A stretch of 36,221 bases of DNA from Gammaproteobacteria bacterium (lineage in GTDB: Bacteria > Pseudomonadota > Gammaproteobacteria > SpSt-1174): positions 1-36,221 of the forward strand of contig JARRKE010000025.1 of NCBI GenBank assembly GCA_037388465.1. Reading direction: 5' to 3'. Below, piece by piece: positions 7,978 to 16,894 of the stretch. The stretch's first letter is position 1. Every line of letters begins with the position of its first letter. The notes below the pieces were generated by a model. It was not told where the DNA came from, searched no databases, and saw nothing but the letters and a program-made list of their open reading frames with translations. Both the position numbers and the translations under genes were made by a program.

Positions 7978-9167
7978 GTGCGGCCCTCCACGTCCCACGG
8001 GTAGGGGGCAACCTCGGGGCGCGGCCATTCATCCAGTCCCGGCAGTCCCTCTGCCTGCGTGGGCGTATCCAGTCCCAGCCCGTCCATGACCATCTCGGCC
8101 AGACGCGGAGCCAGGGCCAGCTTGGTCGGCCAGGCCACGCCGACCGGGCCGGACCAGTTCAGGACGGGCAGGTCCGGCCGATGCCCGCCGGGCTGGCGGC
8201 CCTCCGCGCGGTCGACCCGCAACGTGGCCCATTCGGTATGGGCGAGATCGACCCAGGGCAGGATCTCCGCCAGTTCCGCATGCGCGGCATGAAGCTGTTC
8301 GTCGTGGGTGCGGTTGGCGCCGATTTCGGCTACCTGCCCGCCGACGTACCAGACCTGTCGCCCGGCGCGGTCGCGGTTGCTGGTGATGGTGGCACGCGGA
8401 TTGGCGCTGACGCCCAGGCAATGGGCGTACAACGCGGGCAGTTCGCCGCGCACCATGACCATCTGCAGCGGGCGGCGCTGCATGGGTGCGGCAGCGGCCG
8501 GCAGGGCGCGGGCCAGTGCTTCGTTGCCCGCCCCGGCGGTGAGGATCACGCGTCGCGCCCGCAGGCTCAGTTGCTCGCCGCTTGGCGCGCGCACCGCCAT
8601 GCGTACCCCGTCGTCGCCTATCTCGAGCCTGACCGCATTCGGATCGATATGCAGCAAGCTGTCGGCATACGCGTCACTGAAGGCGCTGAGCAGGGTTCGC
8701 GTGTCGAGCACCGGCTCGTCGAGCTGATAGAGGCTGCCGTGAAAGGCGCGCTCGGCGAACGGTTCGGGATGCCGGTCGCGTTGCAGCGGCTGCATACGCG
8801 CCTTCATCGCCTTGCCCGCAAAAAAACCGGTGAGCTTCGAACCCAGCGACTCGGTGGTCCACAGGTACTGATGTTCGGAAAGAATCGTGGCCCGGCTGAG
8901 ATCCGGTTCGCCCTGCCCCTGCAGGGCGGCGCGCCAGATGCCGGGCATGGCGCCGATGGCCTCGGCGGCCCCGCTCAGCTTGCCCGTGAGGGAATACTTG
9001 GTGCCGCCATGGATGATGCCCTGCGAGGCCACGGTCTGACCGGGGCCGAGGGCATGCCCTTCGCACAGCACGCACGAGAACCCGGCGTGACGCAGACGGG
9101 CCAGCAGCCACAATCCGGCGATTCCACCGCCGACAATGGCTACGTCGACCTGTGCCTCGCTGGTCAC
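7968..9167 (-). CDS. FAD-dependent oxidoreductase (DAO family)
   Basis: This is a protein of about 399 residues with an N-terminal dinucleotide-binding fold (VDVAIVGGGIAGLWLLARLR). It also has the DAO-family second half, including RRVILTAGAGNEALARAL and a glycine-rich WYVGGQVAEIG. It resembles glycerol-3-phosphate/amino-acid dehydrogenase-type flavoproteins, but the substrate cannot be told. A TTG at 9173 overlaps the hldE stop (TTGA), while a GTG at 9167 lies 2 nt beyond it with a GGGAAG box 7 nt upstream. I chose the GTG. The downstream aldo/keto reductase overlaps by 10 bp. Sitting inside an LPS inner-core operon, the two redox enzymes may act in sequence on one sugar or alcohol substrate (inference). 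Confidence 0.82.
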   Translation of the reverse strand: MTSEAQVDVAIVGGGIAGLWLLARLRHAGFSCVLCEGHALGPGQTVASQGIIHGGTKYSLTGKLSGAAEAIGAMPGIWRAALQGQGEPDLSRATILSEHQYLWTTESLGSKLTGFFAGKAMKARMQPLQRDRHPEPFAERAFHGSLYQLDEPVLDTRTLLSAFSDAYADSLLHIDPNAVRLEIGDDGVRMAVRAPSGEQLSLRARRVILTAGAGNEALARALPAAAAPMQRRPLQMVMVRGELPALYAHCLGVSANPRATITSNRDRAGRQVWYVGGQVAEIGANRTHDEQLHAAHAELAEILPWVDLAHTEWATLRVDRAEGRQPGGHRPDLPVLNWSGPVGVAWPTKLALAPRLAEMVMDGLGLDTPTQAEGLPGLDEWPRPEVAPYPWDVEGRTWS

Positions 9168-9169
9168 TC

Positions 9170-10609
9170 TCAATCTTCCCGCGGCCTGCTTTGAATCCGC
9201 GCGATGGTACCGGTGGTGGACACACCTTCTATATAAGAGAGCACCACGACCTCGCCACCCGCCTCGCGCACGCAGCGGTTGCCGGGAATCTTGTCGGGAT
9301 CGTTGTCGCCGCCCTTGACCAGGAAATCGGGATTGACCGCGCAGATCAGGCGTTCGGGCGTGTCCTCCCCGAACGGCACCACCCAGTCCACGGCCTGCAG
9401 GGCGGCCAGCACCGTCATGCGATGCTCCACCGGATTGACCGGCCGTGTCTCGCCCTTGAGCCGGCGCACGGATTCGTCGGTATTCACCGCCACGATGAGG
9501 CGGTCGCCCAGCGACCGGGCCTGGTTGAGATAGGCGACGTGGCCGGCGTGCAGGATGTCGAAGCAGCCGTTGGTCATGACGATGCGCTCGCCGTGCGCGC
9601 GCGCGTCTTCGACGGTCTCGAGCAGTTGCTCTTCCGTCATCACCCCGCGCAGGGCGTTTTCGTCTTCCTGCAGGGCACGACGGATCTCGGCCACGCTCAC
9701 GGTGGCGGTGCCGACCTTGCCGACCACCACGCCGGCGGCCGTGTTGGCGAAGACCGTCGCCTGCGGCTCGCTGGCGCCGGCGGCCATGGAGGCGGCCAGC
9801 ACCGAGATCACGGTATCGCCCGCGCCGGTGACGTCGAACACGTCGCGCGCGCGGGTGGGCAGGTGCAGGGGCTCCTCGCCGGTGCGCAGCAGGGTCATGC
9901 CGCGCTCGCTGCGGGTGATGAGCAGGCCCTCCAGGGCGTGGCGGGCCATGAGCTCCATGCCGCGCTGTACCAGCAGCTCCTCGTCATCCCCCACCGGTCC
10001 GACCACCGCCTCGAACTCGCGCAGGTTGGGGGTCACCAGGGTCGCGCCGTGATAATCGGCGAAGTCGTTGCTCTTGGGATCGACCAGCACCGGCAGGCCG
10101 CGTTCGCGCGCCAGGCGGATCAGCTCGCGTATCGGCTTGAGCGTGCCCTTGCCGTAGTCGGACAGCACCACGACGTCGGCCTGGTCCAGGGCACGCTCGA
10201 AGGTGCTGCCCAGGGCCTGATGGTCGGCCGCGGCGAAACCGCCCTCGAAATCGAGCCGGATGAGCTGCTGATGGCGGCTCAGGATACGCAGCTTGGTGAT
10301 GGTGGGCTGACCCTCGACCCGCACGAAGCGACAGTCGACGCTGGCCTGGTTCATCAGGCGTTCCAGGCTGTCGGCGGCCTCGTCATAGCCGGCCATGCCG
10401 ACCAGGGTGACATGACCGCCCAGGGCGGCGATGTTGAGGGCCACGTTGCCGGCGCCGCCGGGACGTTCTTCCGCACCGCCGACATGCACCACCGGCACCG
10501 GGGCCTCCGGCGAGATACGCGAGGTGTCGCCGTGCCAGTAGCGGTCGAGCATGATGTCGCCGACCACCAGGACGCGGGCGCGGGTGTAATCAGGGATCTG
10601 GAGTTTCAT
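9170..10609 (-). CDS. hldE: Bifunctional heptose 7-phosphate kinase / heptose 1-phosphate adenylyltransferase
   Basis: HldE makes ADP-heptose precursors for the LPS inner core. The 479 residues match E. coli HldE (477). The N-terminal PfkB-type kinase domain (about 1-318) has [29 protein letters not shown] and the catalytic DVTGAGDT motif. The C-terminal nucleotidyltransferase domain (about 344-479) has [17 protein letters not shown] and ends VEGVSTT-like ([13 protein letters not shown]). It is the first gene of the minus-strand series and is transcribed divergently from lpxL. Its product feeds the heptosyltransferases encoded across this island. The stop codon is interlocked with the start region of the FAD gene. 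Confidence 0.97.
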   Translation of the reverse strand: MKLQIPDYTRARVLVVGDIMLDRYWHGDTSRISPEAPVPVVHVGGAEERPGGAGNVALNIAALGGHVTLVGMAGYDEAADSLERLMNQASVDCRFVRVEGQPTITKLRILSRHQQLIRLDFEGGFAAADHQALGSTFERALDQADVVVLSDYGKGTLKPIRELIRLARERGLPVLVDPKSNDFADYHGATLVTPNLREFEAVVGPVGDDEELLVQRGMELMARHALEGLLITRSERGMTLLRTGEEPLHLPTRARDVFDVTGAGDTVISVLAASMAAGASEPQATVFANTAAGVVVGKVGTATVSVAEIRRALQEDENALRGVMTEEQLLETVEDARAHGERIVMTNGCFDILHAGHVAYLNQARSLGDRLIVAVNTDESVRRLKGETRPVNPVEHRMTVLAALQAVDWVVPFGEDTPERLICAVNPDFLVKGGDNDPDKIPGNRCVREAGGEVVVLSYIEGVSTTGTIARIQSRPRED

Positions 10610-10717
10610 GGGTTAGCCCGTAATCGGCGCGCATAATAGCACAGCACCACTGGTTTCCCTGTCCCTCCCCGCCCCGGTCCAGTAAAATTCGGCGTTTGGG
10701 CTAAGCAGTTGTATCTT
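10610..10717. promoter_or_regulatory. Divergent promoter region hldE / lpxL
   Basis: A 108-bp gap between two diverging gene series must carry a promoter for each. Candidate -10 boxes are TATTAT on the minus strand (10632-10637) for hldE and TAAAAT-like sequence on the plus strand near 10682-10687 for lpxL. Neither has an obvious -35 partner, so the box assignments are weak even though the location is sound. Confidence 0.4.
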
Positions 10718-11638
10718 GTGTCAAAAGCATCGTTCCAACCCGCGCTGTTGCATCCGCGCCACTGGCCGGTCTGGCTCATTGTCGGCCTCCTGCGGCTGCT
10801 GCTGTTGCTGCCTTTTCGCGTCCAGCTGGCGCTGGGCCGCGGCATCGGCCGGCTGTTCCTGCTGCTCGGCAAACGCCGCGCACGCATCGCGCGCATCAAT
10901 CTCGAATTGTGTTTTCCCGAACTGAGCGCGGAGGAGCGCGAACACGTGCTGCGCCGGCATTTCGAATCCGTCGGCATCGGCGTCTTCGAACTGGGCATGG
11001 CGTGGTGGGCCTCCGACCGGCGCATGAAACGCCTGGTGCACATCGAAGGCCTGGAACACCTGCGCGAGGCCTTCGCGCAGGGCAAGGGCGTGATCCTGCT
11101 GTCCGCGCACTTCACCACCCTGGAGATGGGCGGCCGCTTCCTGGCGTTGCAGGCGCCCGACCTGCCCATGGCCGCCTTGTACCGCCAGAACGAAAATCCG
11201 GTGCTGGAGCACCTGATCATCACCAAGCGCACCCAGCTGTGGGGCAGACCGATTCGGCGCGAAGACGTGCGCACCATGCTGCGCACGCTCCGGGACGGCA
11301 AGATCGTGTGGTACGCATCGGACCAGAACTTCGGCCACAAGGGCAGCGTGTTCGCGGACTTCTTCGGCGTGCCCGCCGCCACCAATACGGCCACCACCCG
11401 CCTTTCCGGCATGACCGGTGCGCCGGTGGTGCCGTTTTTCACCCGCCGCCTGGACGACGGCAGCTACGTACAGACCATCTCCCCGCCGCTTGAGGATTTC
11501 CCGGGCGAGAACCCCGAGGCCGACGCCACGCGCATCAACCTGATCATCGAGGACTGGGTGCGGCAGGCACCGGAACAGTATTTCTGGCTGCACCGGCGCT
11601 TCAAGGACCGGCCCGGCGACGAGCCGCGGTTTTACTGA
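10718..11638 (+). CDS. lpxL: Lipid A biosynthesis acyltransferase (LpxL/HtrB family)
   Basis: This is a 306-residue inner-membrane acyltransferase that adds a secondary acyl chain to Kdo2-lipid IVA. It aligns along its length with E. coli LpxL (306): ALLHPRHWPVW at the N-terminus, INLELCFPEL, FESVGIGVFELGMAWW, the catalytic HX4E motif in AHFTTLEMG, VWYASDQNFG and the ending APEQYFWLHRRFKDRP. A hydrophobic helix lies at about residues 16-34. The GTG at 10718 (SKASFQPALLHP) matches the E. coli start within one residue. A TTG at 10709 is a weaker alternative. Neither has a clear ribosome binding site. It is the first gene of the plus-strand series. Confidence 0.93.
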   Translation: MSKASFQPALLHPRHWPVWLIVGLLRLLLLLPFRVQLALGRGIGRLFLLLGKRRARIARINLELCFPELSAEEREHVLRRHFESVGIGVFELGMAWWASDRRMKRLVHIEGLEHLREAFAQGKGVILLSAHFTTLEMGGRFLALQAPDLPMAALYRQNENPVLEHLIITKRTQLWGRPIRREDVRTMLRTLRDGKIVWYASDQNFGHKGSVFADFFGVPAATNTATTRLSGMTGAPVVPFFTRRLDDGSYVQTISPPLEDFPGENPEADATRINLIIEDWVRQAPEQYFWLHRRFKDRPGDEPRFY

Positions 11639-11641
11639 TTC

Positions 11642-12742
11642 ATGCGCATCCTGGTCATCAAATTCCGCAACATCGGCGACGTGCTGCTGACCGCGCCGCT
11701 GGTCTCCACCCTGCGCCATGCCGCCCCCGACAACCGGGTGACGGCACTGGTCAAGGCGGGGACGGAGGCCATGCTGGAAGGACATCCCGACCTCGAAGAG
11801 GTGCTGGTTTATCCGTCGCGCGGGAAGGGGGAATCGCGTTTCGCCTTCTTTCGGCGCCAGCTGCGCTTTTTCCGCGAACTGCGCGCGCGGCGTTTCGACC
11901 TGGCCATCACCACCACGGAAGGCGACCGCGGGGTGATCGCGGCCTGGCTGTCGGGCGCCAGGTGCCGCCGCGGACCGTTCCGCCCCGGCAAGGACAAGCT
12001 GTTCCGCCGCCTGTTGCTGACCCGGGCGGTGCGACCGCGTCCCGGCAGGCTGCACACGGTGATGCGCAACCTGGAGCTTCTTCCAGAGGAAATGGGCCCG
12101 CCACGGACCGAAGTACAGCTGACGGTATCCGAAGCGGACCGGCAGTTGGTCAGGACGCTGCTGAGCGAGGCGGGCTGGCAGCCGGACCGGCCGCTGGTCC
12201 ATGTGCACCCGACCTCGCGCTGGTTCTTCAAGTGCTGGACCGATACCGCCATGGCGGCCGTCATCGATCATCTCATCGAGCACCTCGGCGTGCAGGTGGC
12301 GCTGACCTGCGGCCCCGACAAGCGCGAACGCGCCAAGCTGGACGAGATCATGCGCCTGTGCCGTCAGCATCCCATCGACCTGGGCGGGCGGCTCACCCTC
12401 AAGCAGACCGCGGCGGTAAGCGGCCTGGCGCGGCTGTTCTTCGGCGTGGATACCGCGCCCATGCATATGGCCGCCGCCATGGGCACGCCGGTGGTGGCCC
12501 TGTTCGGCCCTTCCGGCGCCTTCGACTGGGGCCCGTGGCCGAACGGCTGGCAGGGCGACGATACGCCTTATCCTTCGCGCTGCGGCTCGCAAAGCGCCGG
12601 TCCGCATCACGTCATTCAGCAGCCGTGGTCGTGCGTGCCCTGCGGCGAGGACGGCTGCGGCGGCAGCAAGCGCTCGGACTGCCTGGAACACCTGTATCCT
12701 GAAGAGGTTCTGCCCGTGCTGGAGGCGGCGCTCGGCAAATGA
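11642..12742 (+). CDS. waaQ: Putative LPS heptosyltransferase III (GT9, WaaQ-like)
   Basis: This is a 366-residue GT9 family protein, cytosolic or membrane-associated. It has the N-terminal FRNIGDVLLTAPLVSTL motif and a C-terminal donor-site region (FFGVDTAPMHMAAAMGTPVVALFGPSG). A Cys-rich end, QPWSCVPCGEDGCGG then SKRSDCLEHL, is characteristic of RfaQ/WaaQ-type proteins. The expected reaction is transfer of a branch heptose from ADP-heptose to the inner core. The gene starts 3 nt after lpxL and overlaps the next GT4 by 4 nt (ATGA). The family call is firm. The exact acceptor is inferred. Confidence 0.86.
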   Translation: MRILVIKFRNIGDVLLTAPLVSTLRHAAPDNRVTALVKAGTEAMLEGHPDLEEVLVYPSRGKGESRFAFFRRQLRFFRELRARRFDLAITTTEGDRGVIAAWLSGARCRRGPFRPGKDKLFRRLLLTRAVRPRPGRLHTVMRNLELLPEEMGPPRTEVQLTVSEADRQLVRTLLSEAGWQPDRPLVHVHPTSRWFFKCWTDTAMAAVIDHLIEHLGVQVALTCGPDKRERAKLDEIMRLCRQHPIDLGGRLTLKQTAAVSGLARLFFGVDTAPMHMAAAMGTPVVALFGPSGAFDWGPWPNGWQGDDTPYPSRCGSQSAGPHHVIQQPWSCVPCGEDGCGGSKRSDCLEHLYPEEVLPVLEAALGK

Positions 12743-13821
12743 TCACCGTATTGCACACCGAATCCTCGCTGGGCCTGGGCGGCCAGGAAAAGCGCATCCT
12801 GCGCGAACTGGAACTGATCGACCGCAGCCGTTTCCGCCCGCTGTACCTGTGCCAGCCGGGCGCCAAGTCCATCGCACCCGCCGAGGCGCTGGACGTGCCC
12901 GTCTCGACGATACGCATGCGCAACGCCTTCAACCCGGTGACGATTCTCGGCATCGCGCGGCTGCTGCGCCGCGAGCGGGTGGACGTCGTACACACACACA
13001 GCTCGCGCGATGCCTGGCTGACCGGCATGGCGGCGCGGCTGGCCGGCATCCCGGTGGTGCGCACCCGTCATCTGCAGACCCCGATCGGCGGTCCGTTCGT
13101 CTACGCCAGGCTGGCCGACCGGGTGGTGACCGTCAGCGGACAGGTGCGCGAATACCTGGTCTCCGAAGGCGTACCCGCCGATCAGGTGCTGAGCATCCCG
13201 ACCGGCATCGACCTGCAGCGCTTCGATCCCGACCGCAACGACCTGAAGGACATTCGCACCGAGTTCGGCATCGCGCCCGATGCGTTCGTGATCGGCATCA
13301 TCGCCGTGCTGCGCAAGGCCAAGGGGCACCACCACCTGCTCGCGGCCTTCGCTCGCCTGGCCGCCGACCATCCGCGCCTGCACCTGCTGATCGCCGGCGA
13401 CGGACCGCAGTGGGACAACCTGCACGCCCTGGCCGAACAGCTCGAGCTGGGCGACCGCGTCACCTTCACCGGCCATCGCACGGACGTGCCGGATATCCTC
13501 AACGCCCTGAACCTGTTCGTGCTGCCCTCGCACATGGAGGCGCTCGGCACCGCCCTGCTGGAGGCCATGGCCATGGGCGTGCCCGTCGTGGCTTCCGACG
13601 TGGGCGGCATTCCGGAGGCCGTGGGCGAAGCCGGTGTGCTGTGCGCCGCCGAGGATACCGACGGCCTGGCCGCGGCCGTGCAGGGCGTGGTCGACGACGA
13701 CACCCTGCGCCTCACCCTGATCGAACAGGGCCGCTACCGGGCGCGCGAACTGTACGACCAGAATCTGATGGTCCGCAGACTCGAAGACCTGTACGAATCC
13801 CTGCTGGGCAAGCATCAATGA
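12739..13821 (+). CDS. Glycosyltransferase family 4
   Basis: This 360-residue GT-B enzyme has a Gly-rich acceptor loop near the N-terminus (SSLGLGGQEKRI). The C-terminal half has IIAVLRKAKGHHHLL, then the EX7E donor-sugar motif in HMEALGTALLEAMAMG, followed by PVVASDVGGIPEAV. This is the common GT4 pattern of LPS and capsule hexosyl- or hexosaminyltransferases. It is linked by ATGA overlaps to the WaaQ-like gene upstream and to the deacetylase downstream, suggesting that the three act on the same part of the core. The sugar cannot be predicted. Confidence 0.88.
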   Translation: MITVLHTESSLGLGGQEKRILRELELIDRSRFRPLYLCQPGAKSIAPAEALDVPVSTIRMRNAFNPVTILGIARLLRRERVDVVHTHSSRDAWLTGMAARLAGIPVVRTRHLQTPIGGPFVYARLADRVVTVSGQVREYLVSEGVPADQVLSIPTGIDLQRFDPDRNDLKDIRTEFGIAPDAFVIGIIAVLRKAKGHHHLLAAFARLAADHPRLHLLIAGDGPQWDNLHALAEQLELGDRVTFTGHRTDVPDILNALNLFVLPSHMEALGTALLEAMAMGVPVVASDVGGIPEAVGEAGVLCAAEDTDGLAAAVQGVVDDDTLRLTLIEQGRYRARELYDQNLMVRRLEDLYESLLGKHQ

Positions 13822-14639
13822 ACGCCCGCATCGTCCCTGTCCTGATGTATCACCACGTCACGGCCGAGCCGGGGCTGGTGACGGTCAGCCCCGAACATTT
13901 CGAGCAGCAGATGCGCTGGCTGAAGACGCGCGGCTATCACACGGTTCGCGCGGACGAACTGCTCGGCTTCGTGCGCGGCGAACAGGCGCTGCCCGCACGC
14001 AGCGTGATGATCACCTTCGACGACGGCTACCTGGACAATTACGTGCACGCCTATCCCGTGCTGCAGAAGCTGGGACTGCATGCGGTGATCTTCGCCGTCA
14101 CGCGCTGGATCGGAAACGGCGCGACCCGCCCCCATGCCGGTCAGCCGGGTGAACCGCCCGCAACACCCGGACACAAGGCCTGCAAGCACGCCATTGCCGA
14201 AGGACGCGCCGATGAGGTCATGCTGCGCTGGTCCGAGATCGTGGCCATGGAGGCGGAGGGCAGCATCGAGGTGCATTCCCATACCCACAGCCACGTACGC
14301 TGGGACCGGGAGCACGCGGACGAGCGGGAGCGTATCCAGGCAGTGCAGAACGACCTGCAGCGCAGCCACCACGAGCTGTACGAACAACTGGGCCGGCGCA
14401 GCCGGCACCTGTGCTGGCCCTGGGGCTACTTCGAACCGGGATACGTGCCGGCCGCGCGCGAAGCGGGCTTCGAGGCCCTGTACACCACCGCCCGCGGCCT
14501 GGCCCGCAAAGGGAGCGACCCGCTGGCCATCCCCCGCATCGTGGTCAAGGACCGCGGCGCCGACTGGTTCGGCGCCCGCATGCGGCTTTATACCCGCCCC
14601 TGGCTGGGCCCGCTTTATCTGCGGCTGCGGGGCGCCTGA
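13818..14639 (+). CDS. Polysaccharide deacetylase (NodB-fold, CE4)
   Basis: This is a 273-residue protein with the NodB homology motifs: TFDDGY (about residues 69-74, catalytic base and metal Asp) and HSHTHSHV (about 153-160, metal His pair). WPWGYFEPGY, which resembles motif 3, comes further on. There is no signal peptide, so it probably acts in the cytosol on a lipid-linked or LPS-bound N-acetyl sugar rather than on peptidoglycan. The ATG overlaps the GT4 stop (ATGA). A plausible role is removing the acetyl group from a core N-acetylhexosamine placed by the upstream GT4, comparable to core GlcNAc deacetylation known in Klebsiella. That substrate is inference. Confidence 0.87.
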   Translation: MNARIVPVLMYHHVTAEPGLVTVSPEHFEQQMRWLKTRGYHTVRADELLGFVRGEQALPARSVMITFDDGYLDNYVHAYPVLQKLGLHAVIFAVTRWIGNGATRPHAGQPGEPPATPGHKACKHAIAEGRADEVMLRWSEIVAMEAEGSIEVHSHTHSHVRWDREHADERERIQAVQNDLQRSHHELYEQLGRRSRHLCWPWGYFEPGYVPAAREAGFEALYTTARGLARKGSDPLAIPRIVVKDRGADWFGARMRLYTRPWLGPLYLRLRGA

Positions 14640-14642
14640 GAC

Positions 14643-15695
14643 GTGGGCATGCCCTCCGCACAAACGGCGCAACGCGAAATCCCGTTCGGCCCCGGCGCCA
14701 GAATCCTGGTCATCAACGTGGCCAGAATCGGCGACACCATACTGGCCACCCCGTTGCTAAGAGCCTTGAAAACGGCGCAACCGAACACGCACCTGACCTG
14801 CGTGGCCCATCCCGGCCGCGCGGAAATCCTGAAAAATCTCGACTTCATCGACGAGCTGCAGCCGTTCACCAAAAAAAGCGCCTGGCTCAGGGGGCGCACC
14901 GGCAAGAGATGGGACGCGGCGTTCGTGCTGGGTCATGACGCAGCCCTGCTTCGCTTTGCATTGCGCACCAGCCGACGCGTGATCGCTTTCCGGCAGCACG
15001 ATGATGAACTGAACAAGGCGCTGTATGTGACGGTGGAAAAACCGGCGGCGCCCATGCATGCCGTCAAGGAAAGACTGCTGCTGGCCGACGCGGTGGGCAT
15101 CTCGAGTGCCGACCTGCGTCTCGCGTACCGGCCCACGGCGGCGGAACGCGAACAGGCCGCGCACTGGCTGGCGGCGCATGTTCCCGCCGATGCCGCGCCG
15201 ATCATCGGCATACAGATGGGCAGCTTCCCGACCAAGGCCTACAGGGATTGGCCGGTGGAAAACTTTATCGCGCTCGCGAAGCGTATCGCCGCGGAGAAAC
15301 CAAACGCGTATTTCGTCATCCTGGGCGGCAAGGATGTGTCGGATCGCGCCGAGGAATTCAAACGCGCCCTGCCGGGCCGCTCGACCATAGACGCCTGCGG
15401 CCGGTTGAGCCTGCGCGCGACGGCCGCCCTGATGAACCGGCTCGATCTGTACCTCGGCGTCGACACCGGCCCTACGCATATCGCCGGCGCCCTGGGCATC
15501 CCGATGGTGGCCCTGTACCACTGCTTTCATCCCGGCAGGCTCCTCGCCCCTCTCGAGCACCAGGGCCCGCTCGCCGTCATCGAACACCCGCTGACCGGGG
15601 ATGCATGCGAAAGAACCTCGCCCATGAGCCTGATCACGGTGGAGAACGTATGGCAGGCCGTCGATAACGTGATCGGCAAACCGGCGGCATCATGA
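14643..15695 (+). CDS. GT9 heptosyltransferase-family protein
   Basis: This 350-residue GT9 protein has ARILVINVARIGDTILATPLLRAL at its start, here split as RILVINVARIGDT and ILATPLLRAL. The acceptor-side IIGIQMGSFPTKAYRDWP follows, and the donor-site LYLGVDTGPTHIAGALGIPMVALY comes later (read as VDTGPTHIAGALG). The start may be GTG 14643 or ATG 14649. The choice adds only two residues, and there is no clear ribosome binding site. It lacks the Cys-rich WaaQ ending. It overlaps the following GT4 by 4 nt, making the second GT9-GT4 pair of the island. Which heptose or other sugar it adds is unknown. Confidence 0.85.
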   Translation: MGMPSAQTAQREIPFGPGARILVINVARIGDTILATPLLRALKTAQPNTHLTCVAHPGRAEILKNLDFIDELQPFTKKSAWLRGRTGKRWDAAFVLGHDAALLRFALRTSRRVIAFRQHDDELNKALYVTVEKPAAPMHAVKERLLLADAVGISSADLRLAYRPTAAEREQAAHWLAAHVPADAAPIIGIQMGSFPTKAYRDWPVENFIALAKRIAAEKPNAYFVILGGKDVSDRAEEFKRALPGRSTIDACGRLSLRATAALMNRLDLYLGVDTGPTHIAGALGIPMVALYHCFHPGRLLAPLEHQGPLAVIEHPLTGDACERTSPMSLITVENVWQAVDNVIGKPAAS

Positions 15696-16810
15696 AGATC
15701 GCCATCTACAACGTCACCACCGGCCATCAGCTCGGCGGCATAGAGACCTACTGCATCGAGATGGGGAAGGCGCTGAACGGCCTCGGCCATGAGGTGACGC
15801 TGATCGCGGGGCAGTGCGAAAACCCGAACGACGTCTCGCCGCTAAAACTCGAGCTGTTTGAATTCAGGGAAAGAAGCCGCTTCTGGAACCTGGGCACGCG
15901 CTTCAAAAAACTCATGGAACGCCTTTCGTTCGCAAGGCACACAATAAAACCCGTACTAAAGGCCGGTTTTGATGCCATCGTCATCGTCAAGCCGTACGAC
16001 TTCCCTTTTGCCTGGCTGCTCAGAAAACTGGGATACAAAGGACAAATACTCTTTCACACCGGCGGCACGGATTTCTTTTTGACGGACCGCTTTTTCGCCA
16101 GGGCCGTCGACCATTTTATCGCCTGCAGCGAATACACCGCCCGGCAAAACGGCCAGCGCTATTCGCGGGAGTTTCACGTCGTCCACAACGGCGTCGACAC
16201 CGCGTTGTTCAAGCCCGCGCCCAAGGACGCCCAATGGCGCGACACGCTCGGCATACCCATTGATGCCCGGGTGATCATGACCGTCGGCAGAATCGTCGGC
16301 TGGAAAGGACTCGACACCATCGTCAAGGCTATCGCCGACCTGCCCGATGTGCATTACGTTTATGTCGGCCATGGACCGCATGAAGAAAAATTAAAGGAAC
16401 TGGCAGAATCATTGTCCGTATCGGCCCGTGTTCATGCGGCCGGGGCGCTGCCGCATCAACAGATACCCGCGGCGATGAACCAGGCCGACATCTTCGCCCA
16501 GCCCTCCGTCGGCGAAGAGGCGTTCGGGATCACCGTCATCGAGGCGATGGCCTGCGGCTTGCCGGTACTCGCATCCGCGCAGGGCGGCATGCTGGAGATC
16601 ATCACTTCCGGACACGACGGCATGCTGCTGCCACCGGGCGACGTCGACGCCTGGCGATCGGCCGTGGCTCTCCTGTCCGAGAATTCTGAACAACGCAAGC
16701 AGTTGAGTGATGACGCATTGACGACCGTACGGGACCGATTCACATGGATGGCCGGAGCCAACCAAATAAACAGTCTCATACTGAATATTGAGCATGCCAG
16801 TCATCGTTAA
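15692..16810 (+). CDS. Glycosyltransferase family 4
   Basis: This 372-residue GT-B enzyme carries TTGHQLGGIETYCIEMG at the N-terminal acceptor loop, HVVHNGVDTALF at the domain junction, MTVGRIVGWKGLDTI, and the EX7E motif in GEEAFGITVIEAMACGLPV. It starts inside the stop codon of the preceding GT9 (ATGA). Base composition begins to fall in this gene, for example AT-rich codons around 15900-16000, foreshadowing the low-GC fkbM gene that follows. The sugar is unknown. Confidence 0.88.
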   Translation: MKIAIYNVTTGHQLGGIETYCIEMGKALNGLGHEVTLIAGQCENPNDVSPLKLELFEFRERSRFWNLGTRFKKLMERLSFARHTIKPVLKAGFDAIVIVKPYDFPFAWLLRKLGYKGQILFHTGGTDFFLTDRFFARAVDHFIACSEYTARQNGQRYSREFHVVHNGVDTALFKPAPKDAQWRDTLGIPIDARVIMTVGRIVGWKGLDTIVKAIADLPDVHYVYVGHGPHEEKLKELAESLSVSARVHAAGALPHQQIPAAMNQADIFAQPSVGEEAFGITVIEAMACGLPVLASAQGGMLEIITSGHDGMLLPPGDVDAWRSAVALLSENSEQRKQLSDDALTTVRDRFTWMAGANQINSLILNIEHASHR

Positions 16811-16894
16811 CCATTCTTCACATCAAACGGCACACTGTCACATTACCTTGCCCATAGTTAAGACCATGTCACCCAACGCCTTGAGAAAACAACC

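Noticed and set aside
10721-12691. 656-codon minus-strand open frame opposite lpxL and waaQ
   Set aside because: Composition typical of an antisense shadow (His, Gln, Arg and Ala rich), while the plus strand encodes two recognised enzymes.
12849-13817. Upstream extension of the deacetylase frame through the GT4 gene
   Set aside because: The extended part is Arg/Pro/Gly-rich out-of-frame reading of the GT4 gene. The ATGA start at 13818 begins the conserved protein.
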